64,000 bases of DNA from NCBI GenBank assembly GCA_018524725.1, contig JAEUWP010000581.1:1-64000 (forward strand). The letters are read 5' to 3'. The DNA comes from Podaxis mareebaensis (lineage: Eukaryota; Basidiomycota; Agaricomycetes; Agaricales; Agaricaceae). The position numbers and the translations under genes are program-made. How positions within the stretch are numbered: the stretch's first letter is position 1; every line of letters starts with the position of its first letter. The notes beneath the pieces were generated by a model, which was not told where the DNA came from, ran no database searches, and saw only the letters and a program-made list of their open reading frames with translations. Of this stretch, positions 1 through 11,829 are shown piece by piece.

Positions 1-100
1 TTCAGTTGTGATGCACTCAGAGTTCAGTTGTGATGCACTCAGAGTTCAGTTGTGATGCACTCAGAGTTCAGTTGTGATGCACTCAGAGTTCAGTTGTGAC
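1..100. repeat. 22-bp tandem repeat at left edge
   Basis: Four complete 22-bp units beginning ttcagttgtgatgcac and ending tcagag lie head to tail, followed by a partial fifth that breaks off at ttcagttgtgac. The visible units are identical. The array probably continues left of the window, so its true length is unknown. It lies beside sequence without a recognisable gene and may be a minisatellite or the edge of a mobile element. Confidence 0.9.
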
Positions 101-1192
101 AAATACAGATTTGACTGGCCCATGCAGAGTTCAACCTGAGATATACAAAGGTCCACATGGACTTGTAAGCATACTTAGTCATATTTCTTAGATAAATGGT
201 ATAGTGGATTAATGTATAAAGTTTGCATGGGTAAGGAAAAGTTGTGCAGGGTGTAAATAATTTTTAGGCCAATATGATGACACTTTGATGGATCACAATG
301 TCCTATGACACTTTTGGGAATAGGTTCACCCTCAAGGGTCATGATCAATGACATAAACTTATGGTCAAAGGATACAGTCTTCTATGGGTTATTCTCTTCA
401 TCACTTATCAAGCATTATCCTGGCTATTGTGCTCTGGGTCTTTGACTATTCTATTAGAAGATATCTCCCTGCTACTCATATATGATATGGGCCATACCAT
501 GCCTGAGGTGAACATTAGGCTGTACAATGCTGCAGACAGTGGCCTGTATGTGAATCAGCAAGCCTTCTCTATGAGGAGAGACAAGGCCCAAGATTATCCC
601 TACTTATGTATAAATATTATATCCTAAAATTCCGCATTTTGACTGGACCAGAGAATATTCCCACGCTTTCTGACAATAGATTCATGCGTTTCTCGTTGAC
701 ACAGCTCAGAGAGGCTCTTATATTTCAAATTTTCGGAGAAATTTCTCCAGATTTCGGGGACGCAATGTCTGTAGGATAGCTCAAGGCCTGCAGAGACTTG
801 TGCTCTGTGACATGTGACGTGGAGAAGCGCTGGACTTCACGCCGTGTGACGTGGGACACCTGTTGCTCGCGCGGGAAAATGAACCTCGGACTTCCGGCGT
901 ACCGTACGCGAACACACCTTGCAGAGACTCCGCAAAGCTAAGTAGGTGGTAGACTGATATAGAAGCTCAACGCGGCAGTACGGCACAGGTGTGCGGGACC
1001 GAACGGGAGATGCTTCGCCATTGTGCTGTGATCATGTGGGAGCCAGCTTATTGTCTATGGAGGGCCAAACAATGGACAACAACCGCCCAATTGTTCTGCT
1101 GTGACGGCGTAAAGACAAAAGAAAAGGACGACTAGCAAAGATGATTCTCACTTTCTGTTCTCTCTCTTCGTTCCATTTCTCTCCGCCACGCA
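101..1192. other. Upstream region without clear gene
   Basis: This AT-rich stretch has one 88-codon open frame (361-627, plus) with a hydrophobic start (LLWVILFITYQAL). It has no recognised domain and no obvious splice partners, and I do not call it a gene. The part from about 800 to 1190 is the likely promoter and 5' leader of the ABC transporter. It contains two GTGACGTGG-like motifs near 816 and 847 that resemble bZIP or bHLH sites. No convincing TATA box was seen. Confidence 0.4.
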
Positions 1193-4100
1193 ATGCGTCG
1201 CAATTCGACCCTCGCGGTCGATACACACATTTCCAACGACACTCACGATCATCTCAACTACGACCTTGATCTCTCTCCCCGCACTTCTATTTATTCCACA
1301 GCGACAAAGTCTGTAACAAGTCTCAAGCGTGTCCAAGAGCCAGAGCCACACCCACCCGTCGTCCCAGCCGCACCAACAACACAGGCACCAGCACCTTCAA
1401 TCAAACTCCTCTTCTCTCTCCTCTCCCGCCGATACCTCCTATGTCTTCTCTTCCCCGCTGTCTGCTCTTCTATCGTTGCAGGCGGAGTCGCACCCTTCAT
1501 GACCTACGTCATTGGTCAGGCCTTTGACGCCTTTGCCCAATTTCCTCTCGGGCCCAATCCACCACAGGAAGCCAAAGACGGTCTCCTGCACTCTGTTGGC
1601 TTGGCTGCGATCGAACTTCTCGCCTTGGCTGTCGGCTCACTCGCACTCGGGAGTGTGACGAGCAGTCTCTGGATCTGGACTGGAGAACGTAATGCTATGG
1701 CTCTCCGAAGGGCCGTTTACCGGTCCGTCGCGAACAAGGACATGGTCTGGTTTGACACCCACCTTGGTGAACAAGATGCTGGAGGTCTGATGGCCAAGTT
1801 TACTCGGTAAGTCTCTACATTCCTATCACATATTTTAGTTCTGACACAGAGCTCACAGTGAGACCGACGACGTGAGGATGGCCACCTCACTAGCTTCAGG
1901 TTACCTCGTCCAATACCTCACGACAACCTTTACCTGCCTTCTCCTCGCCTTTATCCGTTCCTGGTCATTGACCCTCGTCATCCTCTCTGCTGTTCCCGTC
2001 CTCACCCTCATTCAAGCCTTTTCCCAATCCATCGCATCCCCCCTCCTCTTCCACGAACGCGCACAAACAACCACCACGGCCTCCCTCATCGACCGTGCAC
2101 TCTCCGCCATACCCACCGTCAAAGCATTCAACGCCCAATTATTCGAACTCACCCGCGCTAGTGCAGCATTCGAAACACTCCGAGTGGCCGCAAGGCGATT
2201 AAACAAAGTCTGGGGCGTGACAAGCGCACTCGCGCAATTCGTCATGATGGGGATGTTCGTCCAAGGATTCTGGTTCGGTTCCAAACTCGTAAGAGAGGGA
2301 AAGGTATCCGCCGGAGACGTGATGGCCACATTCTGGGCATGCCTCATCGCAACATCCAATCTCCAAATGTGCATCCCACAATTCATCACCCTCGCCAAAG
2401 GCAAATTCGCCATGGCCGCATTGATGGAAACGATCCACGATTCCTCTTCCCCGTCTTCATCCTCACCCATCCCCACTTCACCTCTCCCACAAACCACTCC
2501 TACCCGTACCTCCTTCCCCTCCATCTCCGGATCCACAAAATCTACCAAACACACACAACATCGCTCCCAATCCCTCAAAAAAATCACCCCTCAAAAATGT
2601 TACGGGGAATTCTCACTCCACGACGTTTCCTTCTCCTACCCCTCCAAACCCGACATCAAAGTCCTTTCAAACGTCTCCCTCTACCTCCCCGCAAACGAAA
2701 CAACCTTCATTGTCGGCTCCTCCGGCTCCGGAAAATCAACCATCGCAGCGCTCCTCATGCGCATGTACGACCCCACTTCTGGATCTATCATGCTCGACGA
2801 TCAAGACGTGAGGTTCCTTGATGACGCTTGGGTTCGTGGACACGTCGCGGGTGTAAGTCAGGGTTTTGGTGGAGTGGTGGTTCTGGATGGGAAGACTTTG
2901 TGGGAGAATGTTGCGGTGGGTGTTTGTGGGCGGTTGACGGGTGCTTTGGTGAAGATTGGTGAGGTCGAGGAGGCGTGTAGGATGGCAATGGTGCATGAGT
3001 TTGTTAAGGATTTGCCGGAGGGTTATCAGACTGTTCTCGGGTCTTCCTCGGCTGCGCAGGGAGTTGCGTTGAGTGGTGGGCAGAAGCAGAGGTTGGCGCT
3101 TGCTAGGGCGCGAGTTAGGGATCCAACTGTTTTGATTCTCGGTGCGTTCATATTTTGGTGTATGTATTTTCTGGTTTTACTTATTGTATGGTGTAGATGA
3201 GGCCACGTCAGCGCTGGACGCTATTTCACGTATTCTCGTTTTCGAAGCTATTAAACAATGGAGGAAGAACAAAACGACCATCGTCATTACACACGACCTA
3301 TCACAAATTCAGGCCCAAGATTTCGTTTACGTACTCAAGAATGGACGCGTCGTCGAACAGGGGTACCGCGCCGATCTCGAACGCGCCGCGCCTTCTTCCT
3401 CCTCTTCATCAGCCTCCTCCGCCTCTAGCGGTGACGACGAGGATGGAGAGGGCGAGTTCAGAAAGATGATGGAATCTCAACGCGCAATGGGTGGGTTCCC
3501 CGAAAAGGACCTCGATGCCGCAGAAGATTCATCACACGACGACCATCTCGATGCTCTACACGTTGAAACCGAAGAACACACCGAGAAACCAACCCTCGAA
3601 AAACGCATTTCCCTCAACACGATTCGTCCGTTGACATTTGGAAATTGGATGTTTGACGTCGTCGCTGATTTGACTTCTCAATTCTCTTCCAACCCCGCTG
3701 CGCCAAGGGACGTTGTGTCGGCTGCTAGGGCCTCGAGGCCCTTGAGTAGGTTCATTCCCTTCCCTTCGCCTATTACGGAAGAAACGGACGAAGAGGCGGC
3801 TGAAGCGCAATATGCTCGTCGCCCGCGCCGACCTTCGAGCGTGCTCATTACACCAACGACACCAACACCTGCCGCACGCATCGTCTCCCGCAGGTGGAGT
3901 CTTCAATTCACACCCACATCTCCAACCTCTACCTTGTTTTCGCAGTCATGGAATCAAGTCGGCGCGAAGGAAGTTAAGGAGATGCAGGAAGAGGAAGAGC
4001 AGGAAGAGGAGAAGAGCTTTGGTGAGCAGAAGGATGCGGTTAGAGGTGCAGGCCGCGTTGCAGCTGCTTTGAGGGAGAAGAAGCAGAGGCAGAGGCCCGA

Positions 4101-6027
4101 GTTGGCTGTGCGAGTTGCTTTGCCTACACCGGAGGAGAGCGAGGAGGGGAAGGAAGAGACGGAGGAAGAGGAGCAGCCGCCCAGGTTTTGGCAGCTCCTG
4201 CGTAAAGCTTGGCCTACGATCCCGCAAAAGCCGCTCCTTATCTTTGGATTGCTTGTCTGCCTGGCCTCGGGCAGTGTTACCCCCATTTTCTCGTTCCTCC
4301 TCTCCAGGCTTTTGTTCGAAGTCTCGATTGGTGCGCACCACGTATCGACGATCAACATTTTTGGTGCAATTGTTCTTAGCGTCGCGGCGCTCGATGGAAT
4401 TCTTCTCGGGACCAAGTATTACATTATGGAATCTGTCGGTATGAAATGGGTTACGAAGCTCCGCAATGATGGGTACTCCAAGGTGATGAAACAAGACAAG
4501 ACGTGGTCCGACGATGGCAAACACGCACCCGCACGACTTATCCAAGTTCTCGTGAAAGATGGCGATGACGCGCGAGATCTCGTCTCGGTTGTTATTGGCC
4601 AATGCCTGGTCGTTACTGCTATGCTTTCTGTCGGCCTTTTATGGGCTGTGATTCGAGGTTGGGAACTCACTCTTGTCGGTATTGGTATTGCGCCCGTCTT
4701 TGCAGGCGTCATGGCACTTCAAACGAAACTCGTTGGTAAATGCGAAGTGCGGAACAAACGCGCTAGGGAGGAAGTTGCGAGGGGTTGGTATGATGTCCTG
4801 TGCAATATCAAGGGTATTCGCTCGATGGGTATCGCGCAGCCGTTTTTGGAAGCGTTCGATGCGTCGGTTGAGAAGGCTCTCGACACCGGTGTTAAAGGCG
4901 CGTGGGTTGAGGGTGGTACGCATGGTGTTGCGAGTGGGTTGATTTATGTTGCTGAGGCGGTGTTGTTCTACGTTGGTGCGGTGCTTGTGGCGAAGGGGCG
5001 GTATAGTTATTTGCAGATGGTGGAGGTGTTGAACTTGGTGGTGTTTTCGGTGACTATTGGGAGCCAGTTAATGGCTTTCAGTGAGTATATGCTCTTTCTG
5101 CAATATTTCTTGAGCGTGAGCTGATGGTTTTTCCTTTTCGTAGCTGAGAAAATTGCAAAGTCCGCGCAGGCGACTCATGATCTTATGGCGCTTACCGATC
5201 TTGAGACGGACAACACTTCCGAGTCAAAAGGACTCCTTAGGCCGTCTCCTTCGCTTCTCTCCTCTGGACCTATCGCATTCGAAAATGTCTCTTTCGCATA
5301 TCCTTCACGCCCTTCAGTCCTCACCTTGAAAAGCTTCAACCTCACCATCGACCAAGGTGAATGTATCGCACTTGTCGGATCCTCCGGCTCCGGTAAATCT
5401 ACCGTCGCAGCCCTCCTCCAACGTCTCTATGAGCCTCTCGAAGGTCGTATCCGATTCGGCGACGTCGACATGAATGAAGTCGATGTACAGTATCTCAGGA
5501 AGGGTTTGGGCGTTGTGTCACAGTCACCACAGTTGTTCGAGGATGCCAGCGTCGAGGACAATATTCTCTACGGAACGCCAGCTGACTCATTCACCGGTGA
5601 GGAAAAGGAGGAAATCGTAAAGCGCGCGGCGAGGTTGGCGAATGTAGATTGGTTGGGTAGCGTAGAGGGTGGGTTTAAGGCTCCCCTCGGTGAAGTCTCG
5701 GGTGGTCAGGCGCAGAGGATTCAGATTGCGCGTGCACTTGCGAGATCGGGTGTTCATCTCCTTATCCTTGACGAGTGTACGAGTGCGTTGGATGTCGAGA
5801 ATCAGAGGCAAGTTCTTGAGGCGATCAGGAACGTACGGAGAGAAGAGCAGGGGAAGAAGTTGAGGATGGTGGTTGTGACGCATAAAGTTGAGGTTATGCG
5901 GATGTGTGATCGAGTTGTTGTTGTCCGGGATGGTGAGGTGTGTGAGGAGGGTGCTTATGAGGAGTTGGTTGAGAGGAAGGGTGGTGTGTTTAGGGAGTTG
6001 GCGAGAGGTGGTGTTTGGGAAGCGTGA
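1193..6027 (+). CDS. Full-length ABCB transporter, Ste6-like
   Basis: This is an ATP-driven exporter with TMD1-NBD1-TMD2-NBD2 order. Four exons (1193-1806, 1859-3141, 3197-5080, 5144-6027) join in phase to about 1554 residues. The splice over 3142-3196 restores the Walker B motif LILDEATSALD. NBD1 has Walker A VGSSGSGKS, signature LSGGQKQR and H-loop TTIVITHD. NBD2 has Walker A VGSSGSGKST, signature VSGGQAQR, Walker B LLILDECTSALD and H-loop VVVTHK. Both sites keep the catalytic Glu and His. A linker of roughly 250 residues, rich in Ser and Glu, separates the halves. The VWFDTHLG segment and overall form resemble fungal Ste6 a-factor exporters; a multidrug ABCB role is the alternative. No pheromone gene was seen nearby. 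Its last exon is duplicated as a pseudogene at 12.8-13.7 kb. Confidence 0.93.
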
Positions 6028-6420
6028 TTGAATCACGCTCCTTTGCTGGATTTTCGATGACCTTTTTTCCTGCGATACCCGCTTCGTTTTGCGTGTTGTT
6101 CATTCACTCCCAACTTCGTTCGATGTTGATGCTAATGCTCGACGCGTGATGATCTTATAGCCTTTGTCGATGCTTTTCTGTAGTGTAGTTTTTCTCTCGC
6201 TTGGATATTTGGTGTCATTGGTAGGATGACCACGTTTTCATATCACGCAACGCAATCTGTAGTGTAGTTTAAACATAGGGATTACATGTATCATCACGTC
6301 AATGAATAGACATGGTTACGGATATGATCTGTTATGACGCGAAGGCGCTTGATATTGTATTTCTATAAACGTAGAGAAGGGGGCCGCGGCCTGAGTTTAA
6401 GCTTTTTTGACTCGGTTACG

Positions 6421-6428
6421 TGACGTCA
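6421..6428. promoter_or_regulatory. CRE/ATF palindrome TGACGTCA upstream of gene A
   Basis: A perfect TGACGTCA lies about 149 bp before the ATG of F-box gene A. The same octamer with conserved flanks (gtttaagctttttt upstream, tgaaactc downstream) stands before A' at 14068. Its survival in both diverged copies suggests a bZIP-type site, though this is inferred. Confidence 0.5.
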
Positions 6429-6471
6429 TGAAACTCAAACCCCTACCAGAGTTCGCATAGAGGGCGCCCAG

Positions 6472-6524
6472 AAAAGTACGTCCGTAGGAGGCTATAAAAA
6501 GTACGTCCGCAGGAGGCTATAAAA
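6472..6524 (+). promoter_or_regulatory. Duplicated core-promoter module with TATA box
   Basis: Two direct repeats of about 25 bp (aagtacgtccg, then t or c, then aggaggctataaa) end 50-60 bp before the ATG of gene A. Each contains a TATAAA-like core. The A' promoter has only a degraded version near 14105-14150. Confidence 0.55.
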
Positions 6525-6576
6525 GTATATCGACTGGAATGAACCCTTCCCGCTCTCCGTAACCACCGCTCACATC

Positions 6577-8185
6577 ATGCCGTCGACGCAGCTTAACTGC
6601 GACATTTGGTACGAGGTCCTCGAATTATTGAGACATGAGCAGTTCCATGATCCCTCATCCCGCTACTCCTATTACAAGTTCCGCCTATGTCGGAAGACAA
6701 TTCTCAGCATTGCGCTCGCGTCCACAACCCTTGCCGACATCGCTCTATCTGCACTATGGCGGGATATGAATACCCTAACATCTATCGTACGTGTCATTAA
6801 CGCTTGTGCTGCGGATGGACCATTTTTGTACAGACAAACGATTGCTTCGAAAGGAATCTGGGTGAGTTGCCTTTTACCCTCGTTGATTACATTGAAAGAC
6901 TGATGAGCTCGCTCGACCGTAGGTACTGCGAGAACCACCTTACAAAGATGTTGTGTGCGACCGCGTGTGGAGTTACTTGCGGCGAATCCGTTCCTTCAGC
7001 ATTAACGGTCCACCCGACGAAGAGGTCGCTCTATGGACTATCCTTTCGCGATTATTAGACTCTTCGACACTTCTTCCAAACCTCGGATGCCTTACCGTCA
7101 ACTTCGGAGCATACCGAACCCCCTCCTACGACCATCACTTAATGCTCCTCGTGCCTCCCACTCTGGATACCTTTCACACTAGCCAGCCAGTGAACGCGAA
7201 CTGCGTGGAGAGCGTCTTGGCATTGTACCAGAGGCTTGCAGCGCGTAGAGTGGCATTAAGGAGCATTTCCTATCACGGCGATTCCTCCCCCGGCCTCTTC
7301 CCGGCCCTCTCTTTCTTTAGGACTTTGCGCGATCTTTCAGTTACGCATGAGAAGACCGCCCCGCAGCAGAACAAGATGTCCATTTTGGAGCTAACACAGA
7401 AGCTCCCAAATCTGTCGTCCCTCCAAGTTGACCTTAGGACTATTTCCTTAGTGGAACATACGCCTATGATTTCCGTCGACCACTACTCATTGAAGGAAAT
7501 GACGTTGGATGCATTCCCAGGAAACCTGGAAGTCTTTTTCCGTAGTGGACTTCAATGCCCTTGCCTCGAGACCCTAAACGTCCGCATACACACCGCAAAG
7601 GGTCTTTCCTGGAGGGTCCTCAATCAAGTGGCTTCCATGTTTCCGAGACTAGAAGCATTATGTATCGAAGTCCCAGAGTCCGTTGAGGCTTACCCTTCCC
7701 TGCGAATACAAGACCTCGAGGTGTTTTTACCTCGACGCATGACCAAACTTCGGTTTGCCCACGTTCCGTATGATCTCCCTTCGAGTGACCTTATGACAAT
7801 GGTGAAAGCATGGCCTGACCTCCACAGCTTGACGTTGTCCGGCTCTGGCGTATTTTACGACCTCCCTGTGCTCACTCTCATTTCCCAATTGCACCACCTC
7901 GAATACCTCTGTATTCGAATCGACTGCATGGCGCTCATTAATGTCCATTCTTGTCCTCCGGTACTCCGACCACGAAACACACTGCAAGAGATATGTTTGG
8001 TATCCCCGACGTGGACTTCGACCCTGGAGGTGGCGGAGATGTTGGCAAGGAGGCTACGGTGGTTATTTCCTAAGCTTAATGTTGTAGATGCTGAGGGGGC
8101 TGTCGTTTCGGACCTGGTTCATATTCTAAAGGGATTGGATTATGCGGACGCGATCACACAGGATGTGGTCACCTCGGTAGAGTGA
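6577..8185 (+). CDS. F-box/leucine-rich repeat protein (copy A)
   Basis: This is a predicted substrate adaptor of an SCF-type ubiquitin ligase. Two exons (6577-6861 and 6923-8185) give about 515 residues. The 61-bp intron falls straight after a Trp codon, a position kept in the other array members. The F-box signature LNCDIWYEVL is near residues 6-15. Exon 2 holds irregular leucine-rich repeats (LRDLSVTH, LPNLSSLQVDL, LEALCIEV, LEYLCIRID). No stop or frameshift interrupts it. It lies 550 bp downstream of the ABC gene on the same strand. Its 3' part is nearly identical to A', while its 5' exon has diverged strongly. The target is unknown. Confidence 0.85.
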
Positions 8186-8322
8186 CGCTAGTAGAGTACT
8201 TTGTTATTCGGGGTAGTTGATAGAGGTAGATTCACATAATTCCTGAGTTTATGCAGTTCAGTGCCCAATGAATCGTTCTACTCAACCTTGTCAGCCCCAA
8301 AGGTATCCACATGACTTGGTCT

Positions 8323-8340
8323 CAGCCCGAAGAGTCGGCT
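8323..8340 (+). promoter_or_regulatory. Shared upstream element CAGCCCGAAGAGTCGGCT
   Basis: This element recurs upstream of the other subfamily I members: near 10142 (gene C), 15959 (B', shortened) and 18261 (C'). In C and B' it sits about 80-100 bp before the ATG. Here the gene that followed has lost its 5' end. It may be a shared promoter motif or simply inherited flank. Confidence 0.4.
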
Positions 8341-8399
8341 AGGGGTCCGGTGAGACAGCTCAACAAATCAGCGATCAGTAAGTCTTATCCATGGCACGG

Positions 8400-8704
8400 T
8401 ATAAACGAATAGCCCACTATTGCAATCATAGCGAACCTGACTCTGCGAGTTGGGCGTGGGAGCCTACTGGCTGAGGTGCCCAGAGGCCCCAGGCCGTGAG
8501 GTCGGAGCAGGAACGCATCGAGTCACCCCTAGCGCTCCGTTGCTTCGTACACCTCTGTCGGGGTCCTATTGAGTATTATATATAGGCCGTCGCTAGGGGA
8601 ATTGTTATTTGTGAAGAGGAACGGGGTAGAAAAAGGGGGTGAAACGAATTAGTGGAACGAATGGGAATAGGAGGTCGAGAATGATGTAAGTCAGTCACAT
8701 TGTC
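8400..8704. repeat. Dispersed repeat-like insertion in pseudogene B
   Basis: This sequence replaces the promoter-proximal part and the whole F-box region of B. Blocks of it (gttgggcgtgggag, tgcccagaggcc, ctatttgtgaa, gaataggagg) match blocks in the same order upstream of C' at about 18430-18600. That suggests two diverged copies of a short non-coding element. No terminal inverted repeats or target-site duplication could be fixed by eye. Confidence 0.45.
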
Positions 8705-9556
8705 ACTGGAGTTGAGAACCTTTGGACTAACTCCGATACAATATACCTTTCCCCTTTCCGAGATACTGCACCACTTGTCGTTCCTTGTGAATCTCAGAGT
8801 TGACCTCTGTATTTTTCCAGTCTTGGATACCTCAAACCCTCCGGTTTTGCAACATTACGCTCTCGAAATGCTACATATCACAGGCCATCCAGATGATTCA
8901 GAGGCGCTACTCACGAAAGCAGAATTTCCCTCACTTCGGACATTATCGTTGAATATATTGCCAAAGCGGGCTTGGTCCTGGAGTCCCCTCTACCACTTAA
9001 CCGCTTCTTACTTTCCAACCTTGTCTACACTCTGGCTCAAGGTCCAGGCCATTCCCATCGAAAGCCCGCCTTTGATTCTGAAAGACATAACCCGACTTCT
9101 CTCCCGACGACTCACAACTTTCTCTTCGTGGTTTGTTCGACACCAATTCACGACGTAGGATCTGGGCACTATGATCAACGCATGGCCCGAGCTCCGCATT
9201 CTCCGTTTTCGCAACCCCCATGGCAGACCCTTCAATGCCACAATTTTGTTACCACTGTCGCGAATCCCATCCTCGGAACAGCTCTCCATCAGTCTCGATT
9301 TTGAATCGCTGACGCGTCCATTGGGCCGAATGCAGTGACCCCTGCAAAAAGTGTTCTGGAGGAACTACGTATTGGTGAGCTTGGCTGGTTTCCTTCAACC
9401 TGGGAGGAGAAGCTTGTGCTAGCACAAAACCTTCTCACCCTATTTCCACGACTTCAAACGGTTTATTCGGCACGGGAAGGGCATGATGTACAGGATGTGG
9501 CAGCGATTATTACAGCCATGAACAAGACGATGGCAGCCCTTGCTTTTCGCCGATGA
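8700..9556 (+). pseudogene. F-box/LRR pseudogene (copy B), 5'-truncated
   Basis: Only the LRR part remains, matching about 16755-17628 of B'. The F-box exon and first repeats are replaced by the preceding insertion-like sequence. A TAG at about 9156 interrupts the frame where B' continues into NLGTMINAWPEL. A one-base deletion near 9333 shifts the frame again. The last stretch (about 9335-9556) ends in the family's usual C-terminus, ALAFRR followed by a stop. Confidence 0.8.
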
Positions 9557-10260
9557 ATCTTACATCACAAGATCCGGACTCCTTTAAATTGTCGTTGTAG
9601 AGATGCTTTACTTATGGCACCTGTGCATGGTCTAACCGTCTACATACGAGTGCTCTATCGCCCTGCATTGGTGGGTCGCATTGCTGCGTTTCTTTCGACT
9701 CTTCTTCATGTTGCAGAAAGTTGATGGTCTTTGGTTCTAATTGATACCTTCTTCGTTGTCAATATCTCGGCGATTGATTTTTTATAGGTAGCCCAACAGG
9801 TCACAGACACTGGTCCCATTTTCATACTCTGGCCGTAAGTGCACTAGAACGTTGTTCGTCGTGGTATGACCATGCTTCGTTGAAACCCAGTAGGGTTACA
9901 AGCTTTACTTTGAGTGTTGGACAGCGTGAATCTGCACGGTGTAGTGTTGAGAAAAAGATGACGCTACGCTACGTGGCAAGCCTTGTGATAATAAGTACCT
10001 ATGGCACTAATCATTACTATGTATCTATCCGGTTGCACTCGTACAGTCTACGCGGCTTATTATTGGACATTTCATGGTTGTTGTGAGTGTCACTGTGAGT
10101 AAGGATAGCACTATCCATCCGCCGGAAGCGTTTTTTGTGCTCGGCCCGAAGAGTCAGCTGAGGTTCCCACATTTAAAGACCAGCAATAGCGGATTGCCAC
10201 GGTGACTAGGTTACTTCCACACTAAATCTTGATCTCTTACGGCCTGGCCATTTTCTCTCG
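9557..10260. other. Spacer between B and C
   Basis: No gene is supported here. The sequence aligns in order with 17629-18400 downstream of B', so it is part of the duplicated unit. A copy of the CGGCCCGAAGAGTCAGCTG element lies at about 10142-10160, roughly 100 bp before the ATG of gene C. Confidence 0.6.
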
Positions 10261-11829
10261 ATGCGCACCGATAATGTGAACGGCGACATATGGAACGAAG
10301 TGTTGAACAATCTCGAGTATGACCCAAAGGTTTCCACCCAAGAGGATAAGATACGACGCCGAGCAATTGCTAGTCTAGCACTCGTCTCGCGATTACTGAG
10401 CGATTGTGCGTTGGATGCGCTATGGAACCAGATGGAGTCTCTGCAGCCGATAGCACACGTAATTAACTCGCGTGCGTCGTCTACAGAAGACGTCATCCTA
10501 ACATACGTTGAGGAATCCCACTGGGTTAGTGTCTCCCCACATGCACGAGGCATGCTGCTGATGCCACATGGAACAAAGGAACTACGCAAATCTCTCGACA
10601 GTAGCATCCGCTTCCGCGTACGAGATTACCTTCGTCGTATTCGGTTTCTTTCTTTTGATTGCGTAGAAAGGCGGGAAGCTTCCCTGTGGATCGTTCTCGC
10701 GGGGTGGATGGGACAGATGGGACCACTTCTCCCCAACCTGCAACGACTGGAGGTTTGGTCCTCCATTGAGGACGATCACATCAACTACCTCGCATTCCTC
10801 GTACCTACCACGCTCAATAGTGTTGCAACAACTCAGAACATTGGCTCGCCAACCAGGGGGTATTCATCACTATACAAATTACTCGCATCTCGTGGATGCT
10901 CACTGGAGAGTATCAACCACTTGGAGAAGCGTTCGTACGAGCTTCTCCCAGTGTTCATGTCATTCACAGGCCTGAGGACTCTAATCCTCCAATGGCCGGA
11001 AGACCCTATGTCGCAGAAAAGCACCGTTCCTCTTCCCGAGCTCCTACAGAGCTTTCCCTATCTTACGAAACTCCAGCTTGATCTACGAATGATTCCAATC
11101 CCTAATACGTCAAATCCGCCATCTCCCCAACACCACGCTCTCCAAACACTTTGTATCAAAGGTCACAGCGAAGAATTAGTGGCACTACTCTTGAGTGCGG
11201 AATTCCCTTCACTCCAGTCGCTACAGTTGGATATGTGGCTGAGGGAGAATGAGTCATGGAATCTCCTGTGTGACATAGCTGGCTCTCGCTTCTCAGCCCT
11301 GTCTAGCTTCATGCTCTGTGCCCTTGATGATGCATGTCCGCTTTTGGTTCTGCAAGACTTAACCCAACTTCTATCCCGTCGACTCACAACTTTCGCTTTG
11401 GCGTTCGTCACACACAAATTAACCTCCGAGAGTCTGGGCACTATGATCACTGCATGGCCTGACCTCCGTTTTCTTTCCTTGTCCCGTTTCCGAGGCCCGT
11501 CGTTCGATGTTGTCGCTTTGCAGCTGCTATCGCGAGTTCCTACCTTGCGACAGCTTTACATCCGTCTCGATTTTCGATCGCTGGCACGTCCATTCGAGGC
11601 GGATATCGTAACACCTCCAAAAAGCTATTTGGAGGAACTACACATCGATGAGCCCGACTGGTTTCCTTCAACCTTGGAAGAGAAGTTGATGATAGCGCAA
11701 AACATTCTTGCTCTATTTCCGCGACTTCGGATCGTCGCTTCGGAGAAAGAAGGCCGCGACGTTCAGGATCTGGCAGCGATCATAAAAACTATTAACAAGA
11801 CGGTTGCGACTCTTTCCTTTCGCCGTTGA
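10261..11829 (+). CDS. F-box/leucine-rich repeat protein (copy C)
   Basis: This is a predicted SCF adaptor. The open frame runs 522 codons without interruption. Family comparison shows a 54-bp intron at 10525-10578 (gttagt...acaaag, with branch-like ctgat) after the conserved Trp. Removing it gives about 504 residues. The intron is a multiple of three and stop-free, so either form could be translated. The matching segment in C' is 56 bp and contains a stop, which supports its being an intron. The F-box signature NGDIWNEVL is near residues 7-15. Leucine-rich repeats follow (LPNLQRLEVW, LRTLILQW, LTKLQLDLRMI, LRFLSLSRF). The C-terminus is ATLSFRR. The copy looks functional. Confidence 0.82.
   Translation: MRTDNVNGDIWNEVLNNLEYDPKVSTQEDKIRRRAIASLALVSRLLSDCALDALWNQMESLQPIAHVINSRASSTEDVILTYVEESHWVSVSPHARGMLLMPHGTKELRKSLDSSIRFRVRDYLRRIRFLSFDCVERREASLWIVLAGWMGQMGPLLPNLQRLEVWSSIEDDHINYLAFLVPTTLNSVATTQNIGSPTRGYSSLYKLLASRGCSLESINHLEKRSYELLPVFMSFTGLRTLILQWPEDPMSQKSTVPLPELLQSFPYLTKLQLDLRMIPIPNTSNPPSPQHHALQTLCIKGHSEELVALLLSAEFPSLQSLQLDMWLRENESWNLLCDIAGSRFSALSSFMLCALDDACPLLVLQDLTQLLSRRLTTFALAFVTHKLTSESLGTMITAWPDLRFLSLSRFRGPSFDVVALQLLSRVPTLRQLYIRLDFRSLARPFEADIVTPPKSYLEELHIDEPDWFPSTLEEKLMIAQNILALFPRLRIVASEKEGRDVQDLAAIIKTINKTVATLSFRR

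Noticed and set aside
2012..2587. 191-codon minus-strand open frame
   Set aside because: It is the shadow of the ABC transporter exon on the opposite strand.
6028..6576. Possible lipopeptide pheromone gene (CaaX end) next to the Ste6-like transporter
   Set aside because: I looked for short frames ending Cys-aliphatic-aliphatic-X near the transporter and found none; no pheromone receptor is in the window either, so a mating locus is not supported.
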